A DNA stretch of 17,284 nucleotides from Thermococcus sp. (GTDB taxonomy: Archaea; Methanobacteriota_B; Thermococci; Thermococcales; Thermococcaceae): positions 1-17,284 of the forward strand of contig JAGGWM010000198.1 in NCBI GenBank assembly GCA_021157445.1, written 5' to 3'. The notes beneath the pieces are model-generated. The model saw only the letters and a list, made by a program, of their open reading frames with translations. It searched no databases and was not told the origin of the DNA. The position numbers and the translations under genes are program-made. Shown here in pieces: positions 5,403 to 13,274 of the stretch; positions within the stretch are counted from its first letter, which is position 1, and every line of letters begins with the position of its first letter.

Positions 5403-6215
5403 CTATTGAAGCCATATTCTGTTTCCCTTTACCTTCAAATAACCCATCTTCTGCAGTTCTTTTAATATGTCTTCCACTGCCTCTTCGTCAAAATATATAT
5501 TTATCTTTTCTCTCCATCCCTCTATGGTGAAGGGCTCATGCTCTAAGAGCGTTTCAATTAATTCCATTTTTTTGTCCTTCTTTTCGGCTATTGCGAGTAT
5601 TGTATTTGCCAATACCGACTTTCCGATTCCCACGAACATTGCCTCGACTAAAGATTCTTCGGTAGCATACCTCTCGGCTATCTCCAGAGCCCTCTTTATT
5701 AGCTCTTCTTCGATCTCAAGAACTTCAACAAAGTACTTTCTCATGAAGGAGAGCTCAGTTGTAAGTGTCGCATCGAGCTTCTCTTCTATCTCATCCAATA
5801 CATCTTCAAGCTCATCGATGTTAAACCTGACCTCAATTTCGAGTTCGTCAAGTTTGGGCTTTTTAATAAGCTTGAGTCTTTCCTCCCCCTCAACGTATCC
5901 GTTCTCTATCAAAGCGGTTATGAGGGTTAGCTTGGAAATATTAACTTCATCGAAGAGATCTTTAAATTCTCTTTCTTCTCCCACATCCCATTCATTCATA
6001 AGAGCATCAAAAGAAGCCTTTATTTCTTCGAGAGTATCCTCGATTATCACTATTCCTTCGGATTTCCTAACAAGCTCGCTAAACTTGCCTCTGACCACAA
6101 TGAGGTGGTGAACTTCCCACCCAAGCTCTTCTCGGGTTTTGTTCATTATTCCCTCTTTGCTGAGCTCTTTTGAGAGTTTTATCATGTCTTCCCTACTAAG
6201 CACTTCAAATCTCAC
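5403..6215 (-). CDS. hypothetical acidic helical protein (270 aa) with possible C-terminal winged helix
   Basis: Not recognised. The 270 residues are soluble and very rich in Glu and Lys. The middle (about 120-175) is a long acidic helical stretch with many ELE/DEIEE patterns. The end (about 225-270: GWREKINIYFDEEAVEDILKELQKMGYLKVKGNRIWL, abridged) resembles a winged helix with a beta wing. No catalytic motif, cysteines or membrane segments are seen. The start is GTG at 6215 with GGTGAAT 6 bases upstream. A TATA-like GTTTATAA at about 6250-6257 gives it its own promoter in the 49-base gap after the ATP-NAD kinase-family gene. It could be an archaeal-specific regulator or assembly factor; function is unknown. 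Confidence 0.75.
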   Translation of the reverse strand: MRFEVLSREDMIKLSKELSKEGIMNKTREELGWEVHHLIVVRGKFSELVRKSEGIVIIEDTLEEIKASFDALMNEWDVGEEREFKDLFDEVNISKLTLITALIENGYVEGEERLKLIKKPKLDELEIEVRFNIDELEDVLDEIEEKLDATLTTELSFMRKYFVEVLEIEEELIKRALEIAERYATEESLVEAMFVGIGKSVLANTILAIAEKKDKKMELIETLLEHEPFTIEGWREKINIYFDEEAVEDILKELQKMGYLKVKGNRIWLQ

Positions 6216-6249
6216 GTTTATTCACCAAAAATAGGAAAGAATTTCCCAG

Positions 6250-6257
6250 TTATAAAC
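6250..6257 (-). promoter_or_regulatory. TATA box for the 270-residue protein gene
   Basis: The minus-strand sequence AGGTTTATAAC lies about 25 bases before 6228. The leader would be about 12 bases long and carry GGTGAAT before the GTG at 6215. Confidence 0.5.
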
Positions 6258-6264
6258 CTTAAGT

Positions 6265-7386
6265 CTAGATAACTCTCACGATCCTCTCTGCCCACGGGGA
6301 TATTCTAACCTTTATGTAGCCTTTAAGTCTCTCATCCACTTTTCTATCCCCAGTATAGACCCTTATTGCTCCTTTAACTTTTGAAGGAGTTGCTACGATG
6401 ATAATGTTTTCCTTTGGAATATGCCTCAAAACCGCTGGAGAAAACTGCTGATTGCCCCTACCAAAAAGAAAATTCAAACCTCCGACAACTGTTACTATGA
6501 TTTTTGGGTTTCTGTGTATGTACTTTAACAAATCTTTCTCCTGAGCATCTTTTACGAGAAGTTTTGCTCTTCCGTTTTTTATCTCAACTATATCTACTCC
6601 CAGTAGTGTTCCATCTATTCCAAGTCTATCTTTGATCTTTTTTATTGTTGAACCAGCACCTAGGAAGTAAACACCATCCCCAAGCTCCTCCACAATGGCC
6701 TCAGCCACTGCATCAAGCTCTTCCTCTTCGTCAAGCGGAGTAGGCTCCTTTGCCCCCTGCACGAGGGTTTCCACATAGGGCGTTAAGGCTTTTCCATATG
6801 GCTTTGCTTTAACTTCATCGTGCCTATAGGCGTTTTCATCGAGGTCAAGGATTTCCCGCTCCACAAGCTTTGCATTTCCCTTTGTGAACTCAACAAGAAG
6901 CCTCGCAACGTCTTCTGGAGATGTTGCAAAAACTCCAGAGAACATTTTAACCCCTGTTGGAATACCAAGGATAGGTTTTTCTTTGTCTATTGCTTCATAT
7001 ATGTCTCTAGCCGTTCCATCTCCTCCCGCAAAGAGCAGTACGTCCACTTTGTCCTTCATTAACCTTGCAAGCACTTTCGTATCTTCCTTGGTAGTATCGG
7101 GGATTTTAACACCGAATACTTCCCTTTGCTCCACTTCTCTATGCTTAATAACTTTGTATGGGAAATTGAATTCTTTAAGAGCATCTTCTCCTAACCCATC
7201 GGGTCCGGTTAGAAATTCAACATTGATGTCATAATGAGAAAGCTCGCTTAAAAAGAGCTTTGTAAAATCAAGTGCTACGGGCTTTGCTCCTCGCTTTATA
7301 GCTTCCTCAACAACTCCATCGGTACCTTTTAGAGCAACTCTACCGCCCATCCCGGCTATTGGATTAACTATCAGGCCAACTATCAT
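6265..7386 (-). CDS. ATP-NAD kinase-family protein (COG3199-like)
   Basis: The 373-residue protein belongs to the NAD-kinase/diacylglycerol-kinase superfamily. Seen: a Rossmann-like start IVGLIVNPIAGMGGRVALKG (2-21), the superfamily hallmark GGDGT (121-125), the PTGVKMFSGVFA segment (143-154), GAGST (243-247) and GRGNQQFSP (309-317). It is longer than housekeeping NAD kinases (about 280 residues) and fits the COG3199 branch, whose physiological substrate is not established; a small-molecule or nucleotide phosphorylation with ATP or polyphosphate is inferred. I chose ATG 7386 because AGGAGGTGAGG lies directly before it. A start 13 codons upstream (7425) would overlap the preceding gene and add an unconserved-looking tail. 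That ribosome site lies 3-16 bases after the stop of the channel gene, indicating one operon. Confidence 0.88.
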   Translation of the reverse strand: MIVGLIVNPIAGMGGRVALKGTDGVVEEAIKRGAKPVALDFTKLFLSELSHYDINVEFLTGPDGLGEDALKEFNFPYKVIKHREVEQREVFGVKIPDTTKEDTKVLARLMKDKVDVLLFAGGDGTARDIYEAIDKEKPILGIPTGVKMFSGVFATSPEDVARLLVEFTKGNAKLVEREILDLDENAYRHDEVKAKPYGKALTPYVETLVQGAKEPTPLDEEEELDAVAEAIVEELGDGVYFLGAGSTIKKIKDRLGIDGTLLGVDIVEIKNGRAKLLVKDAQEKDLLKYIHRNPKIIVTVVGGLNFLFGRGNQQFSPAVLRHIPKENIIIVATPSKVKGAIRVYTGDRKVDERLKGYIKVRISPWAERIVRVI

Positions 7387-7402
7387 TTTCCTCACCTCCT
7401 TT

Positions 7403-8914
7403 TCAGCGCATGTATTTCCTTGCAAAGACCGTCAGAAAGACAGCCCACATGAACATTCCAAAGAGAGCTTCGAGTGAAGCAAAAACTCTTCCAATCCCAA
7501 TAGGATGAAGATCCCCGTAGCCAAGAGTCGTTGCAGTCACTACACTAAAATACTCATAGTCAAGAAAACTCCTTAATGGCACACCGGAGCTTGTAACGCT
7601 TCTTGTGAGATAAAATATCGTTGGAAATACAAAGTTGACCATAAATACCCAAATAACAATGGGCCTCTTCCAATCCGTCCCATATTTACATGTCAAATCT
7701 GCAAAAAACCACTCGAAAAGAGCCTCTAAAAGGTGAACATAATGTTTTATTTTGGTTTTGACCCTGCTAGCAGGGAGGGATGGAAGTCCTATTTTGACTC
7801 CAAGTTTAGGTAAATAGAGCATATATCTCCCCATCTTTTGCCTTCTCCGGGCAAGCATCTCTAGGTAATAGTATTGATCCGCCTTTTCTTTGTCCCCGCT
7901 TTTTTCCCATGTAATCCTCGCCATACGGTAAAAGAATTCTTCCATTGTCGGATTATTGAAGCTACACTCCTCAAGAATGACAAATCCTCCCACACTCAAC
8001 TCTGCCAGAAGATTCGGGAGTACGGTCAAGTTCCATGTTGTGTCTCCGTAAAATGTAACACCTCTAAAAACCAAATTATTGTAAATAGTAGTGTGTACAA
8101 ATTCTGGAACTTTTAACTTCCCCCCTCTTATTTCCACATGCCCCGGAACTTCAAGATTCTCAAGTTGGAGGGTTCCATCAAAGTTTCTGATAAATATCCT
8201 AACTTGCCTCTTAAATCTCGGGCTGGGATCAAATTCTACGTTCTTTATGAGAAAGATCTTTGCCTTTACATGCTTCCTCGACATTCCGGATAGCGTTATT
8301 CCATGTTCATCCAAGATTTCTTTAAGCAGCGGATACTTGGAATTTACTCCTATCCTCCTGACGTTTTTGAGATCTGAAAACTCTATTCTTCCGTATATTG
8401 TTTCTTTCTCCCCGTATTCCTCTTCACCTGGTCTTGTCCGCTTTGCATGCTGAACGGAGTTTATCATCAAATACCGAACTGTGCTGTTCCTCACATAAAT
8501 GGAGTTCTCAAATTTGATGTCAAGAATATTAAATCCAAAGAAGACTGAGTTTTTTACCCAGATTGTGGCTATAGATGATGCTAGGAGTATAACCCTATCG
8601 ATTTCGCAGTTGAAAATAGACAGTCCTTTTAATTCAGAATTTTCAACAATAAGAGTCTTTATTTTCGAATTCTTAAATACGAAGGGCTTATCACTTTTCA
8701 AATTTGAAACCTTGGCCTCATAAAGCTGGACGCCTTCAAAATACCTAACTCCTCGTTCCAGCTTTCTCTTGAAGGCTTTTTCCTTAATTTCTCTTATTCT
8801 TTCCCCATAAAGCAATTCACCCTCTTCAATGGGAATGTGAAGTGAGCAGTACTTCGAACCTGCTAGGGACTTTGTTTTGCATTTTCCTCCATTTTCAAAC
8901 ACGTACTCGCACAT
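7403..8914 (-). CDS. potassium-channel-like protein with N-terminal zinc motif and beta-helix/pentapeptide-like domain
   Basis: The 503-residue protein has three parts. (1) An N-terminal candidate zinc site C2-x9-C12-x10-C23-x2-H26 (ending SKYCSLH). (2) A long region (about 57-320) of degenerate short repeats such as FKNSKIKTLIVENSELKGL, with a hydrophobic residue every few positions and recurring N-S turns, as in pentapeptide-repeat or right-handed beta-helix solenoids. (3) A C-terminal two-TM pore: TM1 about 417-436, pore helix and selectivity filter TTLGYGD (462-468), TM2 about 475-496. The GYGD filter indicates K+ selectivity. No RCK domain follows; the sensor, if any, is N-terminal. The ATG at 8914 follows GGTGAGAG, 15 bases after the ParB-like gene. 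The ligand of the solenoid is unknown. Confidence 0.88.
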   Translation of the reverse strand: MCEYVFENGGKCKTKSLAGSKYCSLHIPIEEGELLYGERIREIKEKAFKRKLERGVRYFEGVQLYEAKVSNLKSDKPFVFKNSKIKTLIVENSELKGLSIFNCEIDRVILLASSIATIWVKNSVFFGFNILDIKFENSIYVRNSTVRYLMINSVQHAKRTRPGEEEYGEKETIYGRIEFSDLKNVRRIGVNSKYPLLKEILDEHGITLSGMSRKHVKAKIFLIKNVEFDPSPRFKRQVRIFIRNFDGTLQLENLEVPGHVEIRGGKLKVPEFVHTTIYNNLVFRGVTFYGDTTWNLTVLPNLLAELSVGGFVILEECSFNNPTMEEFFYRMARITWEKSGDKEKADQYYYLEMLARRRQKMGRYMLYLPKLGVKIGLPSLPASRVKTKIKHYVHLLEALFEWFFADLTCKYGTDWKRPIVIWVFMVNFVFPTIFYLTRSVTSSGVPLRSFLDYEYFSVVTATTLGYGDLHPIGIGRVFASLEALFGMFMWAVFLTVFARKYMR

Positions 8915-8929
8915 ATACTCTCACCAAAA

Positions 8930-9328
8930 CTACTCCCTAGCTATCACGATATCATCCAGAGTTTTTAATCTTGCCCTTTTCACCGATTCCTCAATTTTTG
9001 TAGGGATTTCCCGAAGGGGTCTAAGGATTATTGCCTCAATTTGCGAAAAGCCCAGCTTTTTCCTGGCATACGCTCTATGATGACCGTCTAAGATGTAGTA
9101 GTCCCCTTTATGCTCTAAAACTATAACAGGAGCATCGTAGCCGTGGACTATTTCTTGAAGAACTACCAGCAGTTTCTTCTCACTTAGTTCCCATTGAGTG
9201 GGTATGAGAACATCAAAGGGGAGGTATTTGTGTTCCATTTCAAATGGCACGCCGTAAAGTGCTTCATTCTCCTTTTTTATTCTCTCTGCCCTTTTAAATG
9301 CCTCTTCTCTGGTTATAAGCCTAATCAC
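8930..9328 (-). CDS. ParB/sulfiredoxin-fold protein (132 aa)
   Basis: The core motif is ILDGHHRAYARKKLG (79-93), the signature of the ParB N-terminal/sulfiredoxin superfamily. This superfamily includes CTP-dependent ParB, nucleases and the Thermococcus free-serine kinase SerK, which carries a similar DGHHR. At 132 residues it is a stand-alone domain with no HTH, so it is not a chromosome-partition ParB; a nucleotide-dependent kinase or phosphohydrolase is as likely. I prefer the GTG at 9328: GGGGAG lies 6 bases before it, and the gene then overlaps the methyltransferase stop by 8 bases (GTGATTAG), the usual coupling in this genome. A TTG at 9346 is the alternative, adding 6 residues. Confidence 0.75.
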   Translation of the reverse strand: MIRLITREEAFKRAERIKKENEALYGVPFEMEHKYLPFDVLIPTQWELSEKKLLVVLQEIVHGYDAPVIVLEHKGDYYILDGHHRAYARKKLGFSQIEAIILRPLREIPTKIEESVKRARLKTLDDIVIARE

Positions 9329-10001
9329 CTTTAACTCCCCTAACAACTATAAATGCTCCAACGTTCTTTAGCTTATCGCTGAACTTTTGATCAAACTTCT
9401 CAGCAAGCCCTAAAAAGGGGAAAAATGAAGGGAAGTATATAATTCCTCTGCTCTCAACATCCCCAAAACCAGCTTCTTTCATCAGCTCTTCAAGCTCCTT
9501 TGGTGTGTAAAACCTGGCATAGCGATACGCAGTTTCCACAAAAAGACTTTTTAAGCGCTTAAACAAAAACCACAGGCTCCTTCCATTCATTGTACCAATC
9601 ACCACTTCTCCTCCAGGTTTCAAAACTCGATAGATTTCCTTGAGAACTCTTTCAGGGGCATATATAAACTCAAACATTGTGATGCTCAATACCAAATCAA
9701 ACGTGTTCTCTTCAAAGGGCAGTGAATAGGCATCTGCCCTAATGAACTTAACATTTGGGAGCTTTTTTCTAGCTATCCTTAGCATTTCTTCACTTATGTC
9801 TACCCCAACAACTTCAAATCCCCTTTTATAGAGCTCTAAAGTATAATTGCCAGTCCCACATCCAAGGTCAAGAGCCTTGCCCTTCTTGGTTTTTATCATA
9901 GAGAACACTAACCTTTTTTCTGTTTTATCCACATAACGTCCGACTCTGGTTTTATACCACTCATCGTAGCGAGGGGCTATTTTATTGAAGTACTCCGCCA
10001 A
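9321..10001 (-). CDS. class I SAM-dependent methyltransferase (UbiE-like fold)
   Basis: The 226-residue protein has a Rossmann methyltransferase core: motif I ALDLGCGTGNYTL (43-55), the acidic residue of motif II in VVGVDIS (64-70), motif III around IRADAYSLPF (87-96), FDLVLS (101-106) and YRVLKPGG (124-131). The N-terminal AEYFNKIAPRYDEWY is typical of UbiE-like small-molecule methyltransferases. The substrate is unknown, and the C-terminal aromatic-rich part (about 160-205) would set it. Translation appears to begin at TTG 10001 with GGGTG about 9 bases upstream; there is no in-frame ATG nearby. It is the first gene of a packed run with the ParB-like, channel and ATP-NAD kinase-family genes. 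Confidence 0.88.
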   Translation of the reverse strand: MAEYFNKIAPRYDEWYKTRVGRYVDKTEKRLVFSMIKTKKGKALDLGCGTGNYTLELYKRGFEVVGVDISEEMLRIARKKLPNVKFIRADAYSLPFEENTFDLVLSITMFEFIYAPERVLKEIYRVLKPGGEVVIGTMNGRSLWFLFKRLKSLFVETAYRYARFYTPKELEELMKEAGFGDVESRGIIYFPSFFPFLGLAEKFDQKFSDKLKNVGAFIVVRGVKGD

Positions 10002-10090
10002 CGTTATACACCCAATTTGCTTTCTATTGTAAGCTCTTTAATGCTTTCCTACTCAATGTTTGATCCTAAATTGGTCACTGTCATTTTGCA

Positions 10091-10765
10091 TCACTTGAAC
10101 TCTTCTCTTTTCCTTTCTCTATTCCATATGTAATCTAAAAGAGGTCTTATTCTCTCCCAGACTTCCTCAATTCCGCCATGCCCGTTTATCTGCACGTAAA
10201 CACCCTGTCCCTTGTAAAACTTGATGATCGGCTCCATGTTGTTGATGTATATATCATACCTTCTAGAAACTATCTCCGGCTTGTCGTCCTCTCTCTGAAC
10301 AATTTCGCCCCCACAGATACCACACTTCCCGGGAACTTTTGGTGGATTGTATTTTATATGATATACCGCCCCACAGTTTTTGCATATTCTTCTTCCAGAG
10401 ATCCTAGTTATACTTTCTTCCTTTGAGATGAAAATATCAATTGCTAGGTTTATTCTAATGCCATGATCGTAAAGAAAGTTCTCTAAGGCCAAGACCTGTT
10501 CGGCCGTTCTCGGATAGCCATCGATGATGAAGTTTTCCCTCTTTCTTCTTAGTCTTGAAAGCACGAGTGTGTTTACAACTGTATCAGGCAAAAGTTCCCC
10601 CCTTTCTATGTATTTCTTCATCTCCAAACCCAAGGCATTCCCCTTGTTTATCTCCGCCCGGATTATATCGCCGGAGGCTATGTATTCTAGGCCGTATTTC
10701 TCAACAATTCTCCTCGAATGCGTCGATTTTCCAGAGCCGGGAGGCCCAAAAATCAGGATGTTCAT
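10091..10765 (-). CDS. adk: adenylate kinase
   Basis: Catalyses ATP + AMP to 2 ADP. The 224 residues show the P-loop GPPGSGKST (7-15), the AMP-site ASGDIIR (30-36), DGYPRT (82-87) and a zinc-binding LID with C128-x2-C131 and C148-x2-C151, the four-cysteine arrangement of thermophilic long-form kinases. The ATG at 10765 follows GGTGATTG. The gene is divergent from the 10823 gene across a 57-base promoter region. Downstream is an 89-base gap before the methyltransferase start. Full length, no anomaly; the C-terminus carries a basic tail RKREEFK. Confidence 0.97.
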   Translation of the reverse strand: MNILIFGPPGSGKSTHSRRIVEKYGLEYIASGDIIRAEINKGNALGLEMKKYIERGELLPDTVVNTLVLSRLRRKRENFIIDGYPRTAEQVLALENFLYDHGIRINLAIDIFISKEESITRISGRRICKNCGAVYHIKYNPPKVPGKCGICGGEIVQREDDKPEIVSRRYDIYINNMEPIIKFYKGQGVYVQINGHGGIEEVWERIRPLLDYIWNRERKREEFK

Positions 10766-10822
10766 TCAATCACCAATATGAATATATATCTGCAGTGCAT
10801 TAAAGTATTATGGTGATGCTCC
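10766..10822. promoter_or_regulatory. compact divergent promoter of adk and the 10823 gene
   Basis: Two TATA-like elements fit in 57 bases. ATATATATC-type sequence at about 10781-10789 is suitably placed for a plus-strand start near 10811. On the minus strand, TACTTTAATG (about 10798-10807) suits a start near 10776 for adk. Each gene keeps its own GGTGAT-type ribosome site (minus at about 10770-10775, plus at 10812-10817). Confidence 0.5.
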
Positions 10823-11272
10823 ATGCCCAGACTTTCAACTGGATTTGTTAGGGCGAGTGGGTATGCCAACAAAGTTAGAAAAGTTCTTTTCGCCTTAACA
10901 CGAGGCAAGCTTAATCCTGAGTCAGTTGTAAGAGCATCTGGCCAGCTAAATCAGTATCTCTTCGATAAGCTCCAAGAGATGGGCGTGAAAAAGGAAGACG
11001 TTGTGAGAATTTCGATAGAATTCAACATTAAAAATGGAGAAATAGAGTGGAATTACGATACCTTAAAAATTGAAGTCTACAAGAAGGAGGAAGAAGAGAA
11101 GCTTGCTGAGGCAATGAAAGAAGTTGAAGAGAGTGAGAAAGCTTTAGAGATCGCGATAGAAGAGCTGAGCAAACTTTCGGAGAAACTAAGAGAGCTCAGT
11201 GATGAAATTGCCCAAATTATCGAGAGACTCAAACGGGAGCATACATCCCTAAAACTTGAGTTCGAAAAGTAG
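10823..11272 (+). CDS. archaeal conserved protein, probably DUF2258 family
   Basis: The 149-residue protein begins PRLSTGFVRASGYANKVRK (2-20), which I associate with the archaeal DUF2258 family. A mixed alpha/beta N-terminal domain (about 1-88) is followed by a long charged coiled coil (about 90-149, with heptad-like leucines such as LSKLSEKLRELSDEIAQI). The coiled coil suggests oligomerisation. The biochemical role is not assigned; nucleic-acid binding is a reasonable guess given the basic N-terminus, not a demonstrated fact here. The ATG at 10823 follows GGTGATG. Its stop codon abuts directly, with no intergenic base, the stop of the convergent NYN gene. Confidence 0.75.
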   Translation: MPRLSTGFVRASGYANKVRKVLFALTRGKLNPESVVRASGQLNQYLFDKLQEMGVKKEDVVRISIEFNIKNGEIEWNYDTLKIEVYKKEEEEKLAEAMKEVEESEKALEIAIEELSKLSEKLRELSDEIAQIIERLKREHTSLKLEFEK

Positions 11273-11797
11273 CTATTCCTCATACCCCTCGCTCTGGCCA
11301 CCTTTTCCCTCCATTTTTATTACATAGTCGGCCGCATTCTGAAGTGCAATACTAAATCCCGGCTCCACCCCTATGACCACGGTTTCCTTCCCCTTTCTCT
11401 TTCCCTCGCTTATTATGGGAAGGAAGTCTGCATCCCTTGTAGCCAAAGCTATTACCTCTATATCGCTGTTGTATATTAATTCCATGGCCTCAATAGCGAT
11501 TCTCACATCAGTGTCCCCGGCAACTATTATGGGCTCAAATCCCTGGTTAACAACCGCTTCAATAAGCCCCTGAGGAGCATATTGATTTAAGACAACCTTT
11601 GCAACCCTAATTTTTCCAATTTTTTCCAGTGCTTCCTTTATATTTTCAAGCTTAATCCCAAATTCCTTCCTTAATATGTTGGGCCCGTCTATTATCAGCC
11701 CTATGCTCTTTGATGGAACTTCAACTTTTTCTCGCTTCTCTTTTTCCTTAGGCTCTCTTTCTTCTCTTCTCAGTATTTTGAAGAATGCTGCTCTCAT
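11273..11797 (-). CDS. NYN-domain (PIN-like) putative nuclease, acidic residues intact
   Basis: The 174-residue protein has a charged N-terminal extension (about 10-29, nearly all Glu/Lys/Arg) then an NYN (LabA/DUF88-type) domain. The expected metal-binding acids are present: D37 in IIDGPNI, D95 and D97 in [10 protein letters not shown], and D122 and D124 in [14 protein letters not shown] domains are PIN-like ribonucleases or phosphohydrolases, so RNA cleavage is plausible but the substrate is unknown. The ATG at 11797 has GGGGTGA upstream. The first 50 bases overlap the end of the upstream paralogue in a different frame, so the two are translationally linked. Both share [12 protein letters not shown] and GFEPIIVAG blocks, indicating tandem duplication. 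Confidence 0.87.
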   Translation of the reverse strand: MRAAFFKILRREEREPKEKEKREKVEVPSKSIGLIIDGPNILRKEFGIKLENIKEALEKIGKIRVAKVVLNQYAPQGLIEAVVNQGFEPIIVAGDTDVRIAIEAMELIYNSDIEVIALATRDADFLPIISEGKRKGKETVVIGVEPGFSIALQNAADYVIKMEGKGGQSEGYEE

Positions 11798-12299
11798 TTA
11801 CTTCACCCCTTTTAAGAGTTATCACGTAATCCGCAGCATGCTTTAAAGCGGCACTAAACCCTGGCTCAATCCCAATTATCGCGGTTTCTTTTCCTTTTTC
11901 TTTTGCCTTCAAAATTATCGGAAGAAATTCCGCGTTTCTTGTGGCTAGGGCTATAATATCTATATTTGGATTGTATATCTCCCTCATTGCTTCAACGGCC
12001 AGTTTTACCCCTGTCTCTCCGGCAACTATTATTGGCTCAAAGCCTTGATTTGCGACTGCTTCAATGAGCCCCTGAGGGGCGTATTGATTTAGAATAACTC
12101 TTGCAACCCTAATATTGCCAAGCTCTTCCAGTGCCGCAACAATGTCCTCAAGATGCACATTGAATTCCTTTCTGAGAATATTCGGTCCATCTATAAGGAG
12201 GGCGATCTTTTTTCCTCGCTGGATTTTCTTTCTCATCATTGCAATACTCTTGACTCCTTCCTTTGTCATGGAGACTATTTTCTCCCAATTACTGGGCAT
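11748..12299 (-). CDS. NYN-domain paralogue lacking most active-site acids (putative pseudoenzyme)
   Basis: The 183-residue protein aligns without gaps over residues about 32-160 to its downstream neighbour. D37 (LIDGPNI) is kept, but D95-T-D97 has become E95-T-G97 ([10 protein letters not shown]) and D122-A-D124 has become N122-A-E124 ([11 protein letters not shown]). The fold-building blocks [21 protein letters not shown] and EPGFSAAL are intact, so the protein is conserved in structure but probably not an active metal nuclease; a regulatory or heterodimer partner role is inferred. I chose ATG 12299 because GGTGAT lies 4 bases before it; a GTG at 12308 lies within that ribosome site. It is the first gene of the pair, transcribed away from the antiporter operon. 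Confidence 0.85.
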   Translation of the reverse strand: MPSNWEKIVSMTKEGVKSIAMMRKKIQRGKKIALLIDGPNILRKEFNVHLEDIVAALEELGNIRVARVILNQYAPQGLIEAVANQGFEPIIVAGETGVKLAVEAMREIYNPNIDIIALATRNAEFLPIILKAKEKGKETAIIGIEPGFSAALKHAADYVITLKRGEVNESSILQNTEKRRKRA

Positions 12300-12388
12300 C
12301 GTTATCACCGCAATTATTATGGAGAATATACATAGAAAAGTAGGGTTTTAAAGTATAAAAAACTTAAGGAAACGGCCAGACGAAAGGA

Positions 12389-12395
12389 TTATAAT
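12389..12395 (+). promoter_or_regulatory. TATA box of the mnh/mrp operon, probable leaderless start
   Basis: TTATAAT is centred about 26 bases before the ATG at 12418, and no ribosome site lies between (only ATCAATG, whose frame stops after three codons, and an A-rich run). A second TATA-like stretch, AGTATAAAAAAC, lies at about 12352-12363 and could give a leadered alternative. Confidence 0.5.
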
Positions 12396-12417
12396 CAATG
12401 AAAGTCTAATAAAAAAC

Positions 12418-13023
12418 ATGAGCAGAGTGCCTTTCTATCTAAGGGAAAGACTCGACGAGATAAGGCAGAGGGTATTGTTTGAAGCTTATGAAGCTCAAAA
12501 ACTCCCAAAATGGGAACAAATAATTCTTACCTGGATTACACTCTTCTCCTTCTGGATAGTGATAAGCGGAAATACGAGGATTGAAAATTTATTCATTGGA
12601 GGAATAACAACACTGGTGATTTCTCTCCTCATGTATGAAATGCTCACCGATGACATAAGGCAGAGCGGTCATATTATAGAGAAAATCCTCTACATAAGTT
12701 TTTTCGCTATCCCCCAGTATCTTTTTATCATGGCATTCAGGCTAATTGAAAGCAATTTTAAAGTAGCAAAACATGCTTTATTGATGGATATAAACCCCGG
12801 GATAGTGAAGATAAAAACTGATCTGCACTCAGACACCGGGATAACAATTCTCGCAAACTCCATAACCCTTACCCCCGGAACATTAACCCTTGACGTTAAC
12901 AAAAAGCTCGGTGAAACTTATCTTTACGTGCACTGGATAAGTGTAGAAACCCTTAACAGAGAAATAGCGGGTGAAAAAATTAAGGGAGATATTGAAAGAT
13001 GGTTGAAGAAAATCTTCTGGTGA
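12418..13023 (+). CDS. mnhE: Na+/H+ antiporter subunit E (MnhE/MrpE, MbhA-like)
   Basis: First subunit of a Mrp-type multisubunit cation/proton antiporter. The 201-residue protein has a charged, helical N-terminal extension (1-30), membrane segments at about 33-50, 56-74 and 88-107, and the conserved MNHE C-terminal half: NPGIVKIKTDL (126-136) and LANSITLTPGTLTLDV (145-160), then YVHWISV. Bacterial MrpE is about 160 residues, so the N-terminal 30 are extra. No ribosome site precedes the ATG; a TATA box 26 bases upstream suggests a leaderless operon mRNA. The end overlaps the next gene by 25 bases. Confidence 0.92.
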   Translation: MSRVPFYLRERLDEIRQRVLFEAYEAQKLPKWEQIILTWITLFSFWIVISGNTRIENLFIGGITTLVISLLMYEMLTDDIRQSGHIIEKILYISFFAIPQYLFIMAFRLIESNFKVAKHALLMDINPGIVKIKTDLHSDTGITILANSITLTPGTLTLDVNKKLGETYLYVHWISVETLNREIAGEKIKGDIERWLKKIFW

Positions 13024-13274
13024 ATCCTTTTGGATGGGCTGTAATAGTACTGGTAGCTACTTCTCTAATTCTATCTTACCGAGTGTTGTTTGGACCAACC
13101 TTGGCGGATAGAATAGTCGGCATAAACACCGTAACGACAAAGACTGTTGTTATATTAGCAATCTTCGGTTTCATTGCAAAGGAATACTTTTTCCTGGATC
13201 TTGCAGTTGTACTTCTCATGGTGAATGCGGTAGGAGGGTTAATATTAGCAAAATACATGGAGGGAGCAAGATGA
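12999..13274 (+). CDS. mnhF: Na+/H+ antiporter subunit F (MnhF/MrpF, MbhB-like)
   Basis: The 91-residue membrane protein has three predicted helices (about 11-28, 43-60, 64-84). The VLFGPTLADRIVGINTVTTK segment (29-48, a typical MrpF loop) and DLAVVLLMVNAVGGLILAKY at the end identify it. It is a small structural subunit of the antiporter complex. The ATG at 12999 lies inside the end of mnhE, with GGGAG about 12 bases upstream; translation is probably coupled. The last four bases overlap the start of subunit G (ATGA). Confidence 0.93.
   Translation: MVEENLLVNPFGWAVIVLVATSLILSYRVLFGPTLADRIVGINTVTTKTVVILAIFGFIAKEYFFLDLAVVLLMVNAVGGLILAKYMEGAR

Noticed and set aside
7387..7425. Upstream start for the ATP-NAD kinase-family gene
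   Set aside because: It would overlap the channel gene, has no ribosome site and adds a non-family-like tail. AGGAGGTGAGG fixes the start at 7386.
10030..10095. Possible C/D sRNA on the minus strand after adk (GTGATG near the stop, TTGA-like boxes)
   Set aside because: The C-like box is part of the adk stop region and is imperfect, there is no CTGA at proper spacing, and no C'/D' pair.
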